From contig NZ_JACHWY010000003.1 of NCBI RefSeq assembly GCF_014191715.1, positions 186,001-250,000 of the forward strand: a stretch of 64,000 bases of DNA, read 5' to 3'. Position 1 is the stretch's first letter; every line of letters begins with the position of its first letter. Shown here piece by piece: positions 53,520 through 63,197 of the stretch. Origin of the DNA: Litorivivens lipolytica (GTDB lineage Bacteria > Pseudomonadota > Gammaproteobacteria > Pseudomonadales > Spongiibacteraceae). The translations under genes were made by a program, and so were the position numbers. Below the pieces are notes generated by a model that saw nothing but the letters and a program-made list of their open reading frames with translations, did no database searches and had not been told where the DNA came from.

Positions 53520-53829
53520 TGGGTCACCTTGACTCATCGCCCAATGCCTTCAGCGAGCAGTGGGCCTTATTATTGTTGCTGTCTGATCTACTTGCGGCCT
53601 GATATCGTCACAGCCAACCATTCGCCCTGACAGCTTTTCCAAACAGCGTTCCTGTTTAACACGGATTCCAGCTTTAATCCATAACTTGAGCCCGGCCAGC
53701 ACTTTATCCGGCCCGTATTACAGGCTGGTTTCAGCCCCGCACGGCGATTATGACTTGCCAGCCCGACGGCGAGGCCGTAAGTTAGCCCACCGGCTTCCGA
53801 CCCCCTCAAAAAGGCAGGCGACAGTAACC
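53520..53829. other. Divergent promoter region between pilG and gshB
   Basis: About 310 bases without a gene. It must hold the pil-chp promoter (leftward) and the gshB promoter (rightward). I could not find a convincing -35/-10 pair with 16-18 spacing, a repeat or a small gene in it; AT-rich tracts lie near 53569-53590 and 53650-53690. Confidence 0.5.
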
Positions 53830-54786
53830 ATGACGATACACCTTGGCGTGGTGATGGACCCCATCGAGCGCATCCACTACAAGAAAGACTCCACCCTGGC
53901 CATGCTGTGGGCCGCCAGCCGCCGCAACTGGCAGCTGCACTACTTTACGCCCGATGCCCTCTACGTGGCGGACGGCAAAGCCTACGGATCGTCGCGCCAA
54001 TTGCAAGTCTTTGAAAACCCGGACCATTACTATGAGCTGGGCGACACGCAGGAAATCCCACTGGGCTCCCTCGACGCCATTCTGATGCGCAAGGACCCAC
54101 CCTTCGATAACGAGTTTCTCTACAGCACCCACATTCTGGAACTGGCGGAAAAACAAGGCGCCCTGGTGGTCAATCGCCCTCAGAGCCTGCGCGACTGCAA
54201 TGAAAAACTGTTCGCCGCCCAATTCCCCGAGTGCATCCCACCCCAGGTGGTCACCCGCAGCGCCAAACGGCTGCGTGCCTTTCATGCCGAACACGGCGAC
54301 GTGATTCTGAAACCGCTGGACGGCATGGGTGGCGCCTCCATCTTCCGGGTGGGTCCAAATGACCCCAACCTCGGTGTCATTATCGAAACCTTGACCCGCC
54401 ACGGCGAAGAAACGGTGATGGCCCAGCGCTTTCTGCCGGAAATCCGCGACGGTGACAAACGGGTGCTGCTGATCGATGGCGAACCCGTCGACTACTGCCT
54501 GGCCCGCATCCCCGCCCAGGGTGAAACCCGCGGCAACCTGGCCGCCGGCGGCACAGGACGAGCCCAGCCACTGAGCGACCGGGATCGTTGGATTGCCGCC
54601 CAGGTGGCGCCTGTACTGAAGGAAAAGGGGCTGATTTTTGTCGGCTTGGATATCATTGGCGACTACCTGACCGAAATAAATGTGACCAGCCCCACTTGTA
54701 TCCGCGAAATCGACAGGGCATATAATACCGGCATAGCCGACCGGCTGATGGATGCCATTGAAGCCAGACTACCGACGCGGGATTAA
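53830..54786 (+). CDS. gshB: Glutathione synthetase
   Basis: ATP-grasp enzyme joining gamma-glutamylcysteine and glycine. 318 residues, standard. Blocks: MTIHLGVVMDPIERIHYKKDST, LGSLDAILMRKDPPFDNEF, VILKPLDGMGGASIFRV (ATP-grasp), and VGLDIIGDYLTEINVTSPT with the metal-binding residues. I chose ATG 53830, where the family starts; a longer frame reaches back to 53686. gshB is next to pilG in pseudomonads as well. tonB follows 9 bases later. Confidence 0.97.
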   Translation: MTIHLGVVMDPIERIHYKKDSTLAMLWAASRRNWQLHYFTPDALYVADGKAYGSSRQLQVFENPDHYYELGDTQEIPLGSLDAILMRKDPPFDNEFLYSTHILELAEKQGALVVNRPQSLRDCNEKLFAAQFPECIPPQVVTRSAKRLRAFHAEHGDVILKPLDGMGGASIFRVGPNDPNLGVIIETLTRHGEETVMAQRFLPEIRDGDKRVLLIDGEPVDYCLARIPAQGETRGNLAAGGTGRAQPLSDRDRWIAAQVAPVLKEKGLIFVGLDIIGDYLTEINVTSPTCIREIDRAYNTGIADRLMDAIEARLPTRD

Positions 54787-54795
54787 AACCATAAG

Positions 54796-55665
54796 ATGAG
54801 TGCTGTGGCTACAACAGCCCCCAAGCCAAACGACAAACTGGGCTTTTTCTTCTGTCTGGCTGCGGCCCTTCACGCCGCCATTATTCTCGGCGTGGGTTTT
54901 ACCGAAGAGCTGCGCCAGCGCTCGGCGCCACGCCTGGAAATCACCCTCGCCAAGCACAAGTCCGACCCCAACCCCGACGCCGATTTTCTCGCCCAGCAGG
55001 ACCAGCAGGGCAGCGGCACGCTGGAAGAAAAAGCGCTGCTCACCACTGACAAGCAGCGCCCGATGCGCGACACCCTGCACTCCAATCCGGAAACCCTGAC
55101 GCTGGCCAAGCGCAAACTGGCCGCGGACAACCAGAAATTGCTGAGCACCAGCGCCAAAGCCGACCGGCAGACCGCTCAGGCAGACAAGGAAAAGGAACAA
55201 GTACCGGAAATTATCGACGGACCGGCCGACAGCACCCGCCTCAGCCGCGAAATTGCCAGCCTGCAGGCCAAGCTGGATCTGCAGCGCCAGGCCTACGCCA
55301 AACGGCCGCGCATCCGCACTCTGACCTCGTCATCCACCAAGCGCGCCATTGAGGCCGAATACCTGCACAACTGGCGCACCGAGGTCGAAACCATCGGCAA
55401 CAACAACTACCCCGAGCAGGCCAAACGACTGGGGCTGGAAGGCTCCCTGCGACTGATGGTGGCACTGCTGCCGGACGGCAGCGTGCGCGAGGTAGAAATC
55501 CTGCAAAAATCCGGCCACCCGCTGCTGGATAATGCTGCCCTGCGCATCGTGCGACTCGCCGCCCCCTTTCCGCCCTTTCCCCCCGAACTGAAGCGGGAAG
55601 TGGACGTACTGGAAATCATTCGCACCTGGCGCTTTGAGCAGAGCACACTGACCTCGGAAGGCTGA
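54796..55665 (+). CDS. tonB: Energy transducer TonB, long form
   Basis: Second TonB of the window, 289 residues. N-terminal anchor FFFCLAAALHAAIILGVGF (about 17-35, with the histidine seen in TonB anchors), a charged helical linker (LSREIASLQAKLDLQRQAYAK) and a C-terminal TonB domain (EAEYLHNWRTEVETIGNNNYPEQAKRLGLEG to VLEIIRTWRFEQ). It lacks a Pro-Glu/Pro-Lys rod, unlike the classic E. coli protein. It is near gshB, as in P. aeruginosa where a tonB-like gene occupies this place. No exbB or exbD is adjacent, so it must use distant partners. Confidence 0.88.
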   Translation: MSAVATTAPKPNDKLGFFFCLAAALHAAIILGVGFTEELRQRSAPRLEITLAKHKSDPNPDADFLAQQDQQGSGTLEEKALLTTDKQRPMRDTLHSNPETLTLAKRKLAADNQKLLSTSAKADRQTAQADKEKEQVPEIIDGPADSTRLSREIASLQAKLDLQRQAYAKRPRIRTLTSSSTKRAIEAEYLHNWRTEVETIGNNNYPEQAKRLGLEGSLRLMVALLPDGSVREVEILQKSGHPLLDNAALRIVRLAAPFPPFPPELKREVDVLEIIRTWRFEQSTLTSEG

Positions 55666-55735
55666 CTCCCCCTGTTAGAACCGGGGTGAGAACAAGTGCC
55701 TTGCCTTCCCTTGGAACACGCCCATAATTCCGACA

Positions 55736-56305
55736 ATGAGCGACTCACCCGACAGCCTGAAAAACCACCTCCTGCTGGCCACCCCCCAGTTAAATGGCGG
55801 CTTCTTCGCAGGCAGCGTGACCTACGTCTGCGAACATGACAGCGACGGCGCCATGGGGCTGGTCATCAACCATCCGATGGATGTACGGGTAGAGGAAATC
55901 CTCGCGCAGCTCTCGCTCGCCAATGAAGCACACCCCCACAACGAACCTGTGCTCGCCGGCGGGCCACTGCACACCGAACGCGGTTTTGTCCTTCACGGCT
56001 TTGACCGGCGCCGACGCTGGCAGGATTCGGTGGCAGTCAGCGGCGACATCCAACTCACCACCTCCCTCGACATTCTGACCGACATTGCCCATAACAGCGG
56101 CCCCAGCCACGCACTGATTGCACTGGGCTATGCCGGCTGGGCGCCGGGACAGCTGGAGTCAGAACTGGAAGAAAATGTCTGGCTCACCGTGCCCGCCGAC
56201 CTGCACCTGCTGTTTGAAGTTCCCCACCACAAGAAGTTTGATGCCGCCCTAAGCAAGCTGGGCATCGATCTCGGCAAACTGGCCCCCTATACCGGACACG
56301 CGTGA
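55736..56305 (+). CDS. yqgE: YqgE/AlgH family protein (UPF0301)
   Basis: A 189-residue cytoplasmic protein of the YqgE/AlgH family. The hallmark segments are LKNHLLLATPQL, FAGSVTYVCEHDSDGAMGLVINHPM, VLAGGPLHTERGFVLH and LIALGYAGWAPGQLESEL. In Pseudomonas it was once linked to alginate regulation; the biochemical role is unknown. No clear ribosome site before the ATG. Its TGA overlaps the ruvX GTG, so the two are coupled, a common arrangement. Confidence 0.93.
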   Translation: MSDSPDSLKNHLLLATPQLNGGFFAGSVTYVCEHDSDGAMGLVINHPMDVRVEEILAQLSLANEAHPHNEPVLAGGPLHTERGFVLHGFDRRRRWQDSVAVSGDIQLTTSLDILTDIAHNSGPSHALIALGYAGWAPGQLESELEENVWLTVPADLHLLFEVPHHKKFDAALSKLGIDLGKLAPYTGHA

Positions 56306-56724
56306 AAACACAAACTATCATTGCTTTCGACTACGGCACTCGCTGGATAGGTTGCGCCGCCGGACAGACCCTGACCGGCACCGCGACAGCGCTCCCGGCA
56401 CTGCGCGCCCGCGACGGCATTCCCGACTGGGAGGAGCTAGGCAAACTGCTGGAAGAATGGAAACCCACCGCCGTGATCGTGGGCCTGCCGCTGAATATGG
56501 ACGACAGCGAATCAGAACTCAGCGCCCGCGCCCGCAAGTTTGGCAAGCGCATTCACGGCCGTTTCGGTCTTCCTGTGGAACACTGGGATGAACGCCTCAG
56601 CTCATTTGAAGCAAAGGGCGAAATTATGGAAAACCGCCACAGCAAGCAGTTCAAGCGTGAAGGGGTCGACAGCCTCAGCGCGCAGCTCATTCTGGAATCC
56701 TGGCTGCGCAGCCAGGACTCCTGA
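56302..56724 (+). CDS. ruvX: Holliday-junction resolvase-like / pre-16S rRNA nuclease YqgF
   Basis: RNase H-fold nuclease, 140 residues, now thought to trim the 5' end of pre-16S rRNA. The first strand FDYGTRWIG carries the first catalytic aspartate; VIVGLPLNMD and EHWDERLSSFEA supply the second acidic residues, and DSLSAQLILESWL the last. GTG start overlaps the yqgE stop (GTGA). The pyrR-pyrB-pyrC genes that follow ruvX in P. aeruginosa are absent; pilU is only 11 bases away on the opposite strand. Confidence 0.95.
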   Translation: MKTQTIIAFDYGTRWIGCAAGQTLTGTATALPALRARDGIPDWEELGKLLEEWKPTAVIVGLPLNMDDSESELSARARKFGKRIHGRFGLPVEHWDERLSSFEAKGEIMENRHSKQFKREGVDSLSAQLILESWLRSQDS

Positions 56725-56735
56725 TTCCGTCGATA

Positions 56736-57893
56736 TCAGCGGCGGCGCATGCCGCCGCCACGATTATTGTCACTGCTATCGTCTTCCATAATCGACAGCT
56801 TCTTCGACATCTCGCCGAGTTCTTCCGCATCGGCGCCGCCCATCTTGATCATCAGGCGCAGATCATTGGGCGAGTCGGCGTGGGCCAGCGTATCCTCATA
56901 GGTAATCTGACCATCGGTGTAGAGCTCAAACAGGGCCTGATCAAAGGTCTGCATCCCCTGCTCATTGGAGCGTGCCATCAGGCTCTTCAGCTCATGCACC
57001 TCACCCTTGCGGATCAGATCCGACGCGAGCGGGGTATTTAGCAGCACCTCCACACAAGCGCGTCGACCTTCACCGTCCGGGGTCGGGATCAACTGCTGGG
57101 CAATCATGGCCTTCAGGTTAAGCGACAGATCCATCCACAACTGACCGTGGCGTTCCGCCGGGAAGAAGTGCTGAATCCGGTCCAGCGCCTGGTTGGCGTT
57201 GTTGGCGTGCAGGGTGCACAGGCAAAGGTGGCCGGTTTCGGCGAAGGCCAAGGCGTGTTCCATGGTCTCGCGGGTTCGCACCTCGCCGATCAGGATCACG
57301 TCTGGCGCCTGACGCAGGGTATTTTTCAGGGCGACTTCAAAGGACTCCGTATCGATCCCGACTTCGCGCTGGGTCACGATACAGCCCTGATGCTTGTGGA
57401 TAAATTCAATCGGGTCTTCGATCGAAATGATATGACCCTTGGAGTTGCGATTGCGGTGGCCGATCATCGCAGCCAGGGATGTGGACTTACCCGTGCCCGT
57501 CGCACCCACAAAAATAATCAGGCCGCGCTTGGTCATGGCCAGATCCTTGATGATCTCCGGCAAGCCCAGATCATCCACTTCGGGAATATTGGTCTCAATG
57601 CGCCGTAGCACCATGCCCGCAAAATTGCGCTGCTGAAAGGCGCTGACCCGGAAACGACCCACTCCGCGCGAGCTGATCGCGAAGTTGCACTCGCGCTTCT
57701 GCGCAAATTCCTGCCGTTGGGCGTCGTTCATAATACCCAGCACCAGCTCGCGCGACTGATCCGGCGACAGTGACTGGGTCGAAATCGGGGTCATCTTGCC
57801 GTTCAATTTGATCGACGGCGGCACACCGGCCGTTATGAACAGGTCCGACGCGCCCTTATCGGACATGATCTTAAGCATCTTATCGATAGCCAC
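56736..57893 (-). CDS. pilU: Type IV pilus retraction ATPase PilU
   Basis: Accessory retraction motor of the type IV pilus, 385 residues. The Walker A is GATGTGKST (130-138), the Asp box and Walker B are in DVILIGEVRTRETMEHAL, and the His box in TGHLCLCTLHANNANQ. The N-terminal PAS-like part begins MAIDKMLKIMSDKGASDLF. PilU needs PilT for full activity. It follows pilT by 20 bases, in the standard pilT-pilU order. Confidence 0.96.
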   Translation of the reverse strand: MAIDKMLKIMSDKGASDLFITAGVPPSIKLNGKMTPISTQSLSPDQSRELVLGIMNDAQRQEFAQKRECNFAISSRGVGRFRVSAFQQRNFAGMVLRRIETNIPEVDDLGLPEIIKDLAMTKRGLIIFVGATGTGKSTSLAAMIGHRNRNSKGHIISIEDPIEFIHKHQGCIVTQREVGIDTESFEVALKNTLRQAPDVILIGEVRTRETMEHALAFAETGHLCLCTLHANNANQALDRIQHFFPAERHGQLWMDLSLNLKAMIAQQLIPTPDGEGRRACVEVLLNTPLASDLIRKGEVHELKSLMARSNEQGMQTFDQALFELYTDGQITYEDTLAHADSPNDLRLMIKMGGADAEELGEMSKKLSIMEDDSSDNNRGGGMRRR

Positions 57894-57913
57894 AACAAAT
57901 CCTCAGAGGCTGA

Positions 57914-58948
57914 TCAGAAGTTTTCCGGGAAGCGGGCTTTCGATTTCGCCGCTTCGCGAGTGACAACCTTGCGCTGCACCAGACCTTCCAGACACTGATC
58001 CATGGTCTGCATGCCGAGGTCACCGCCGGTCTGAATGGAAGAGTACATTTGCGCCACCTTGTCCTCGCGGATCAGGTTTCGAATCGCCGGCGTACCCAGC
58101 ATGATCTCGTGAGCCGCGACCCGGCCACCGCCCTGCTTTTTCAGCAGCGTCTGGGAAATAACCGCCTGCAGGGATTCCGACAGCATGGAGCGCACAATAG
58201 CTTTCTCTTCGGCGGGGAATACGTCAACTACCCGGTCGATGGTCTTGGCCGCCGAGGTGGTGTGCAAGGTACCGAAAACCAGGTGGCCGGTTTCGGCCGC
58301 AGTCAGCGCGAGGCGAATGGTTTCAAGGTCCCGCATCTCACCTACCAGAATGATGTCGGGGTCTTCCCGCAGGGCCGAGCGCAAGGCCTCGTTAAAACCG
58401 TGGGTATCCCGGTGAACTTCCCGCTGGTTAACCAGACATTTTTTGGATTCGTGGACAAATTCGATCGGGTCTTCGATGGTCAGGATGTGCTCAAAGCGAT
58501 TGTCGTTGATGTAATCCATCATCGCCGCCAGTGTGGTCGACTTACCGGAGCCCGTCGGCCCGGTCACCAGCACAATACCGCGCGGGTAATTGGAAATTTT
58601 CTTGAACACATCGCCCATACCCAGCTCGTCCATGGTCAAGACCTTGGACGGGATAGTCCGGAATACCGCACCGGCCCCCCGGTTCTGGTTAAAGGCGTTA
58701 ACCCGGAAACGGGCAACACCGGGCACCTCAAAGGAGAAGTCCGTTTCCAGAAATTCTTCAAAATCGCGGCGCTGCTTATCACTCATGATCTCGTAGATCA
58801 GACCATGGACATCCTTGTGCTCCAGCGGCGGCAGATTGATTCGGCGCACATCACCGTCTACCCGGATCATGGGCGGGAGACCCGCCGACAAATGCAGATC
58901 CGACGCGTTTTGCTTGGCACTGAAGGCCAGTAATTCTGTAATATCCAT
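57914..58948 (-). CDS. pilT: Type IV pilus retraction ATPase PilT
   Basis: Hexameric motor that depolymerises pili and powers twitching motility. 344 residues. Walker A GPTGSGKST at 130-138, Asp box and Walker B in DIILVGEMRDLETIRLAL, His box in TGHLVFGTLHTTSAAK, and the AIRNLIREDK retraction motif near residue 287. Target of the PilG/PilH output from the chp genes in this window. Divergent from yggS with 113 bases between, where its promoter must lie. Confidence 0.97.
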   Translation of the reverse strand: MDITELLAFSAKQNASDLHLSAGLPPMIRVDGDVRRINLPPLEHKDVHGLIYEIMSDKQRRDFEEFLETDFSFEVPGVARFRVNAFNQNRGAGAVFRTIPSKVLTMDELGMGDVFKKISNYPRGIVLVTGPTGSGKSTTLAAMMDYINDNRFEHILTIEDPIEFVHESKKCLVNQREVHRDTHGFNEALRSALREDPDIILVGEMRDLETIRLALTAAETGHLVFGTLHTTSAAKTIDRVVDVFPAEEKAIVRSMLSESLQAVISQTLLKKQGGGRVAAHEIMLGTPAIRNLIREDKVAQMYSSIQTGGDLGMQTMDQCLEGLVQRKVVTREAAKSKARFPENF

Positions 58949-59061
58949 GACTTTCCCTACTGCAATGCGCAGGCTTTACTGCCCGACGTTGTTATAGCTA
59001 ACTGAAAAATCTGTTTATTCTTCTGACGTTGGCACACAGACTTTTCGTAGAATAGAGCCCC

Positions 59062-59754
59062 ATGATCGACGAAGCCTCCATAAAGGGCAATATAGCAGAG
59101 CTGTTGGAGCGTATCCGCACCTGCGCCCAAGAAAGCGGACGCAGCCCACACTCTGTCAAACTCATGGCGGTGAGCAAGACGCGCCCCGCCAGCGCCATCC
59201 GCGCCGCACTGGCGGGCGGTTTGTCCGATATCGGCGAGAACTACATCCAGGAAGCCCGGGCCAAGCAGGAAGAGCTGAGCAGCGAAGCGATCTGCTGGCA
59301 TTGCATCGGTCCGATTCAATCCAACAAAAGCCGCACGGTAGCCGAGCACTTCGACTGGGTGCATACGGTCGATCGGCTGAAGCTGGCCAAACGCCTCAGC
59401 CAGCAGCGCCCACCCGAGTTGCCGCCGCTCAATATCTGCCTGCAAGTGAATATTGATCGCGAACCGCAAAAGGCGGGGGTCGCACCGGAACAGCTTGCCG
59501 AGCTGGCCGAGGCAGTCTCCAGCCTGCCCAACCTGCGCCTGCGCGGCTTAATGGCCATCCCGGCGGCACGCAGCGAGCTGGCAGAGCAGCGGGCGGTATT
59601 TGCCGAGGTGCGACAGTGTTTCGAGCAGCTCGCCAAACAGCACACGTATATGGATACCCTGTCGATGGGCATGTCGCGGGACTTCCCCGCCGCCATCGCC
59701 GAAGGCGCCACCATCGTGCGTATCGGCACGGAGATTTTCGGAGCTCGCGACTGA
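59062..59754 (+). CDS. yggS: PLP homeostasis protein YggS (PipY/PLPBP)
   Basis: A 230-residue PLP-binding protein with alanine-racemase-like barrel that keeps free pyridoxal phosphate balanced. The PLP lysine is K39 in [13 protein letters not shown]; other blocks are [33 protein letters not shown] and [28 protein letters not shown]. It stands beside pilT as in Pseudomonas. The trmL start overlaps its stop (TGATG). Confidence 0.96.
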   Translation: MIDEASIKGNIAELLERIRTCAQESGRSPHSVKLMAVSKTRPASAIRAALAGGLSDIGENYIQEARAKQEELSSEAICWHCIGPIQSNKSRTVAEHFDWVHTVDRLKLAKRLSQQRPPELPPLNICLQVNIDREPQKAGVAPEQLAELAEAVSSLPNLRLRGLMAIPAARSELAEQRAVFAEVRQCFEQLAKQHTYMDTLSMGMSRDFPAAIAEGATIVRIGTEIFGARD

Positions 59755-60218
59755 TGCTCGATATTGTGCTGTATCAACCGGAAATCCCGCCCAATACCGG
59801 CAACATTATCCGCCTCTGCGCCAATACCGGCATGCGCCTGCATTTGATCAAACCGCTGGGGTTTGTGCTCGACGATAAACGCCTGCGCCGCGCCGGGCTG
59901 GACTATCACGAGTGGGCACAAGTCAAAACCCATGCCTGCTGGGAGGATTATCTGGACAGCGAGCAACCACAGCGGGTGTTCGCCTGTTCAACCAAGGGTA
60001 AGCGCCTGCATAGCGAGGCGAACTTTCAGAAGGGAGACTGCCTGGTCTTTGGACCGGAAAGCCGTGGCTTACCCGCCGACTTTTTAGGCGCCTTGGACAA
60101 AGAGTGCATCCTGCGATTGCCGATGCGCACTGACAGCCGCAGCCTGAATCTATCGAATGCGGTCAGTATTTTTATTTACGAAGCGTGGCGCCAGCTGGGC
60201 TTTGAGGGTGGCACTTAG
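59754..60218 (+). CDS. trmL: tRNA (cytidine/uridine-34 2'-O)-methyltransferase
   Basis: SPOUT-class methyltransferase that modifies the wobble base of tRNA-Leu. 154 residues, close to E. coli TrmL (157). Family segments: [20 protein letters not shown], then LCANTG, the knot GPESRGLP, and [26 protein letters not shown] chose ATG 59754, overlapping the yggS TGA, matching the family start. A longer frame from 59616 adds unrelated arginine-rich sequence. Confidence 0.95.
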   Translation: MLDIVLYQPEIPPNTGNIIRLCANTGMRLHLIKPLGFVLDDKRLRRAGLDYHEWAQVKTHACWEDYLDSEQPQRVFACSTKGKRLHSEANFQKGDCLVFGPESRGLPADFLGALDKECILRLPMRTDSRSLNLSNAVSIFIYEAWRQLGFEGGT

Positions 60219-60232
60219 ATAGCTAACTCTTA

Positions 60233-60325
60233 CGTCATTGCGAGGAGCGTAGCGAGGAAGCAATCTCCCGAATCATGCTGCGAGCATCAGGAGGTTGCTT
60301 CGCCGCTTTGCGGCTCGCAATGACG
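60233..60325. repeat. 93-bp palindromic repeat element between trmL and secB
   Basis: Terminal inverted repeats of about 36 bases: left arm begins CGTCATTGCGAGGAGCG (60233 on), right arm ends CGGCTCGCAATGACG (to 60325); 29 of 36 positions pair. It fills the space between the convergent trmL and secB stops and can fold as one long hairpin. The phrase GTCATTGCGAGGAGCG is known to me as a recurrent intergenic repeat in several bacteria. It has no coding capacity and no flanking target duplication that I can confirm. Confidence 0.8.
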
Positions 60326-60331
60326 GGGGGC

Positions 60332-60799
60332 TTAGTGCTTGGCTTCAGAAGCTGCCGGCGCAGCGGCTTGCGCCTGAGCCTGTTTCTGGGCCTCGCGAAA
60401 CAGGGCTTCAAAATTCACTGGCTGCAGACCGACCGCCGGGAAGCCACCCTTCAGTGCCAGCGAGTCAACGGCTTCGCGAGCGTAGGGGAACAGCAGGTTC
60501 GGGCAAGCAATACCCAGCACCTGCTTCAGGGTGTCACCTTCAATGCCTTCGATAGCAAACAGACCGGCCTGCTGCACTTCGATCAGCAGCACCTTCTCAT
60601 CATCCAGCTCAGCGGTCAGAGTGACAGTCAGAATAACCTCGTGGCTTTTCTCCGCAATGTGCTGACTGCGGGTATTCAGATCCACCTTGAACTTGGGCTT
60701 CCAGGCCTTGGTAAAAATCATTGGGCTGGCTGGAGACTCCAGCGAGCAGTCTTTCAGGTAAATGCGTTGCAGGGCAAAGGTCTGTGGTACGTCAGCCAT
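60332..60799 (-). CDS. secB: Protein-export chaperone SecB
   Basis: Tetrameric cytosolic chaperone that keeps presecretory proteins unfolded and hands them to SecA. 155 residues, standard. Blocks: FALQRIYLKDCSLESPASP, EVILTVTLTAELDDEKVLLIEVQQAGLF, and CPNLLFPYAREAVDSLALKGGFP. The C-terminal tail is alanine/glutamine-rich (AQAQAAAPAASEAKH). Downstream of grxC by 30 bases, in the yibN-grxC-secB order of E. coli. Confidence 0.97.
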   Translation of the reverse strand: MADVPQTFALQRIYLKDCSLESPASPMIFTKAWKPKFKVDLNTRSQHIAEKSHEVILTVTLTAELDDEKVLLIEVQQAGLFAIEGIEGDTLKQVLGIACPNLLFPYAREAVDSLALKGGFPAVGLQPVNFEALFREAQKQAQAQAAAPAASEAKH

Positions 60800-60829
60800 G
60801 AAAAATCCTGTTATTAGTGCGTTAAAAAT

Positions 60830-61087
60830 TTATTGTGCGAGCAGTGCGTTTAACTCGCCGCGCCGTTCCAGCGCCACCAGTTCATCGCAACCACCCACAT
60901 AGGTTTCGCCAATCCAGATCTGGGGCACAGTGGTGCTGCCGCCACTCATCTCCACCAACTTGGCGCGCATGGCGCGATCGCCGTCGACGGGAATTTCCTC
61001 AAAGTCCGCGCCCTTTTGCTGCAGCAACTGTTTGGCATGAATGCAGTAGGGGCAAAAGCGGGTAGTGTAAATACGCGCACGACTCAT
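60830..61087 (-). CDS. grxC: Glutaredoxin 3
   Basis: Glutathione-dependent disulfide reductase, 85 residues. Dithiol active site CPYC at 12-15, then TTVPQIWIG (cis-proline) and GGCDELVAL (glutathione-binding). Start ATG 61087 lies 8 bases after the yibN stop; a longer frame to 61108 would sit inside yibN. Between the rhodanese and secB genes. Confidence 0.95.
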   Translation of the reverse strand: MSRARIYTTRFCPYCIHAKQLLQQKGADFEEIPVDGDRAMRAKLVEMSGGSTTVPQIWIGETYVGGCDELVALERRGELNALLAQ

Positions 61088-61094
61088 GTTGGTT

Positions 61095-61511
61095 TCAGCC
61101 TTTAACAACCGGCAGCTGCTGAGCCTGCCATTCCATCATCCCGCCACTCATGCGGCGCACCCCGGTAAAGCCATCGGCCGCCAGCTTTTTGCCAATGGCA
61201 CTGGAGTGCTGACCGAGGCGACAAACCAGAATCAGCGGCTTGTCTTTATGCTTCTCCAGCTCGGTCTTGCGTTTGTCGAAGCTGTTATAGGGAATATTAA
61301 CGGCATTCACGATGTGACCCGCTTTGAAGTCCTTGGCCTCGCGCAGATCCACCACCAACGCATCTTCCTGATTGATCAGATTGACCGCCGCCTGCGGACT
61401 GAGCGCAGCCCCCGCACGCTTGGAATCGTGAAATACCAGCATCATCACGCATACCAGTAGCGCGCCAACCAGCATCCACTGCTGGCCAAGGAACAGAATG
61501 AAAGACTCCAT
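61095..61511 (-). CDS. yibN: Membrane-anchored rhodanese-like protein YibN
   Basis: A 138-residue protein with one N-terminal membrane helix (MLVGALLVCVMMLVF, 13-27) and a cytoplasmic rhodanese domain with the catalytic cysteine C97 in LILVCRLGQHSS. The domain includes DALVVDLREAKDFKAGHIVNA and GVRRMSGGMMEW. A sulfur-transfer or protein-interaction role is likely; YibN has been linked to membrane-protein insertion in E. coli. I chose ATG 61511 because the upstream extension is basic and unrelated. Divergent from gpmI. Confidence 0.92.
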   Translation of the reverse strand: MESFILFLGQQWMLVGALLVCVMMLVFHDSKRAGAALSPQAAVNLINQEDALVVDLREAKDFKAGHIVNAVNIPYNSFDKRKTELEKHKDKPLILVCRLGQHSSAIGKKLAADGFTGVRRMSGGMMEWQAQQLPVVKG

Positions 61512-61651
61512 GCCCGATACAACCCTCAAATTCGGCAAAGCGGCGATTATACACGAGCCGCACCGGTGTGACCCAGCCGCGTGGCGACGGCCTGCCGGAG
61601 CCGCTACAATAGGCGCCCCTACGAGCAACCACAGCGACGAAACCGACGTAC

Positions 61652-63193
<1,542 letters not shown>

Positions 63194-63197
63194 AACG

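Noticed and set aside
60233-60325. Insertion sequence
   Set aside because: Only 93 bases with no transposase gene; it fits a REP/MITE-like repeat rather than an IS.
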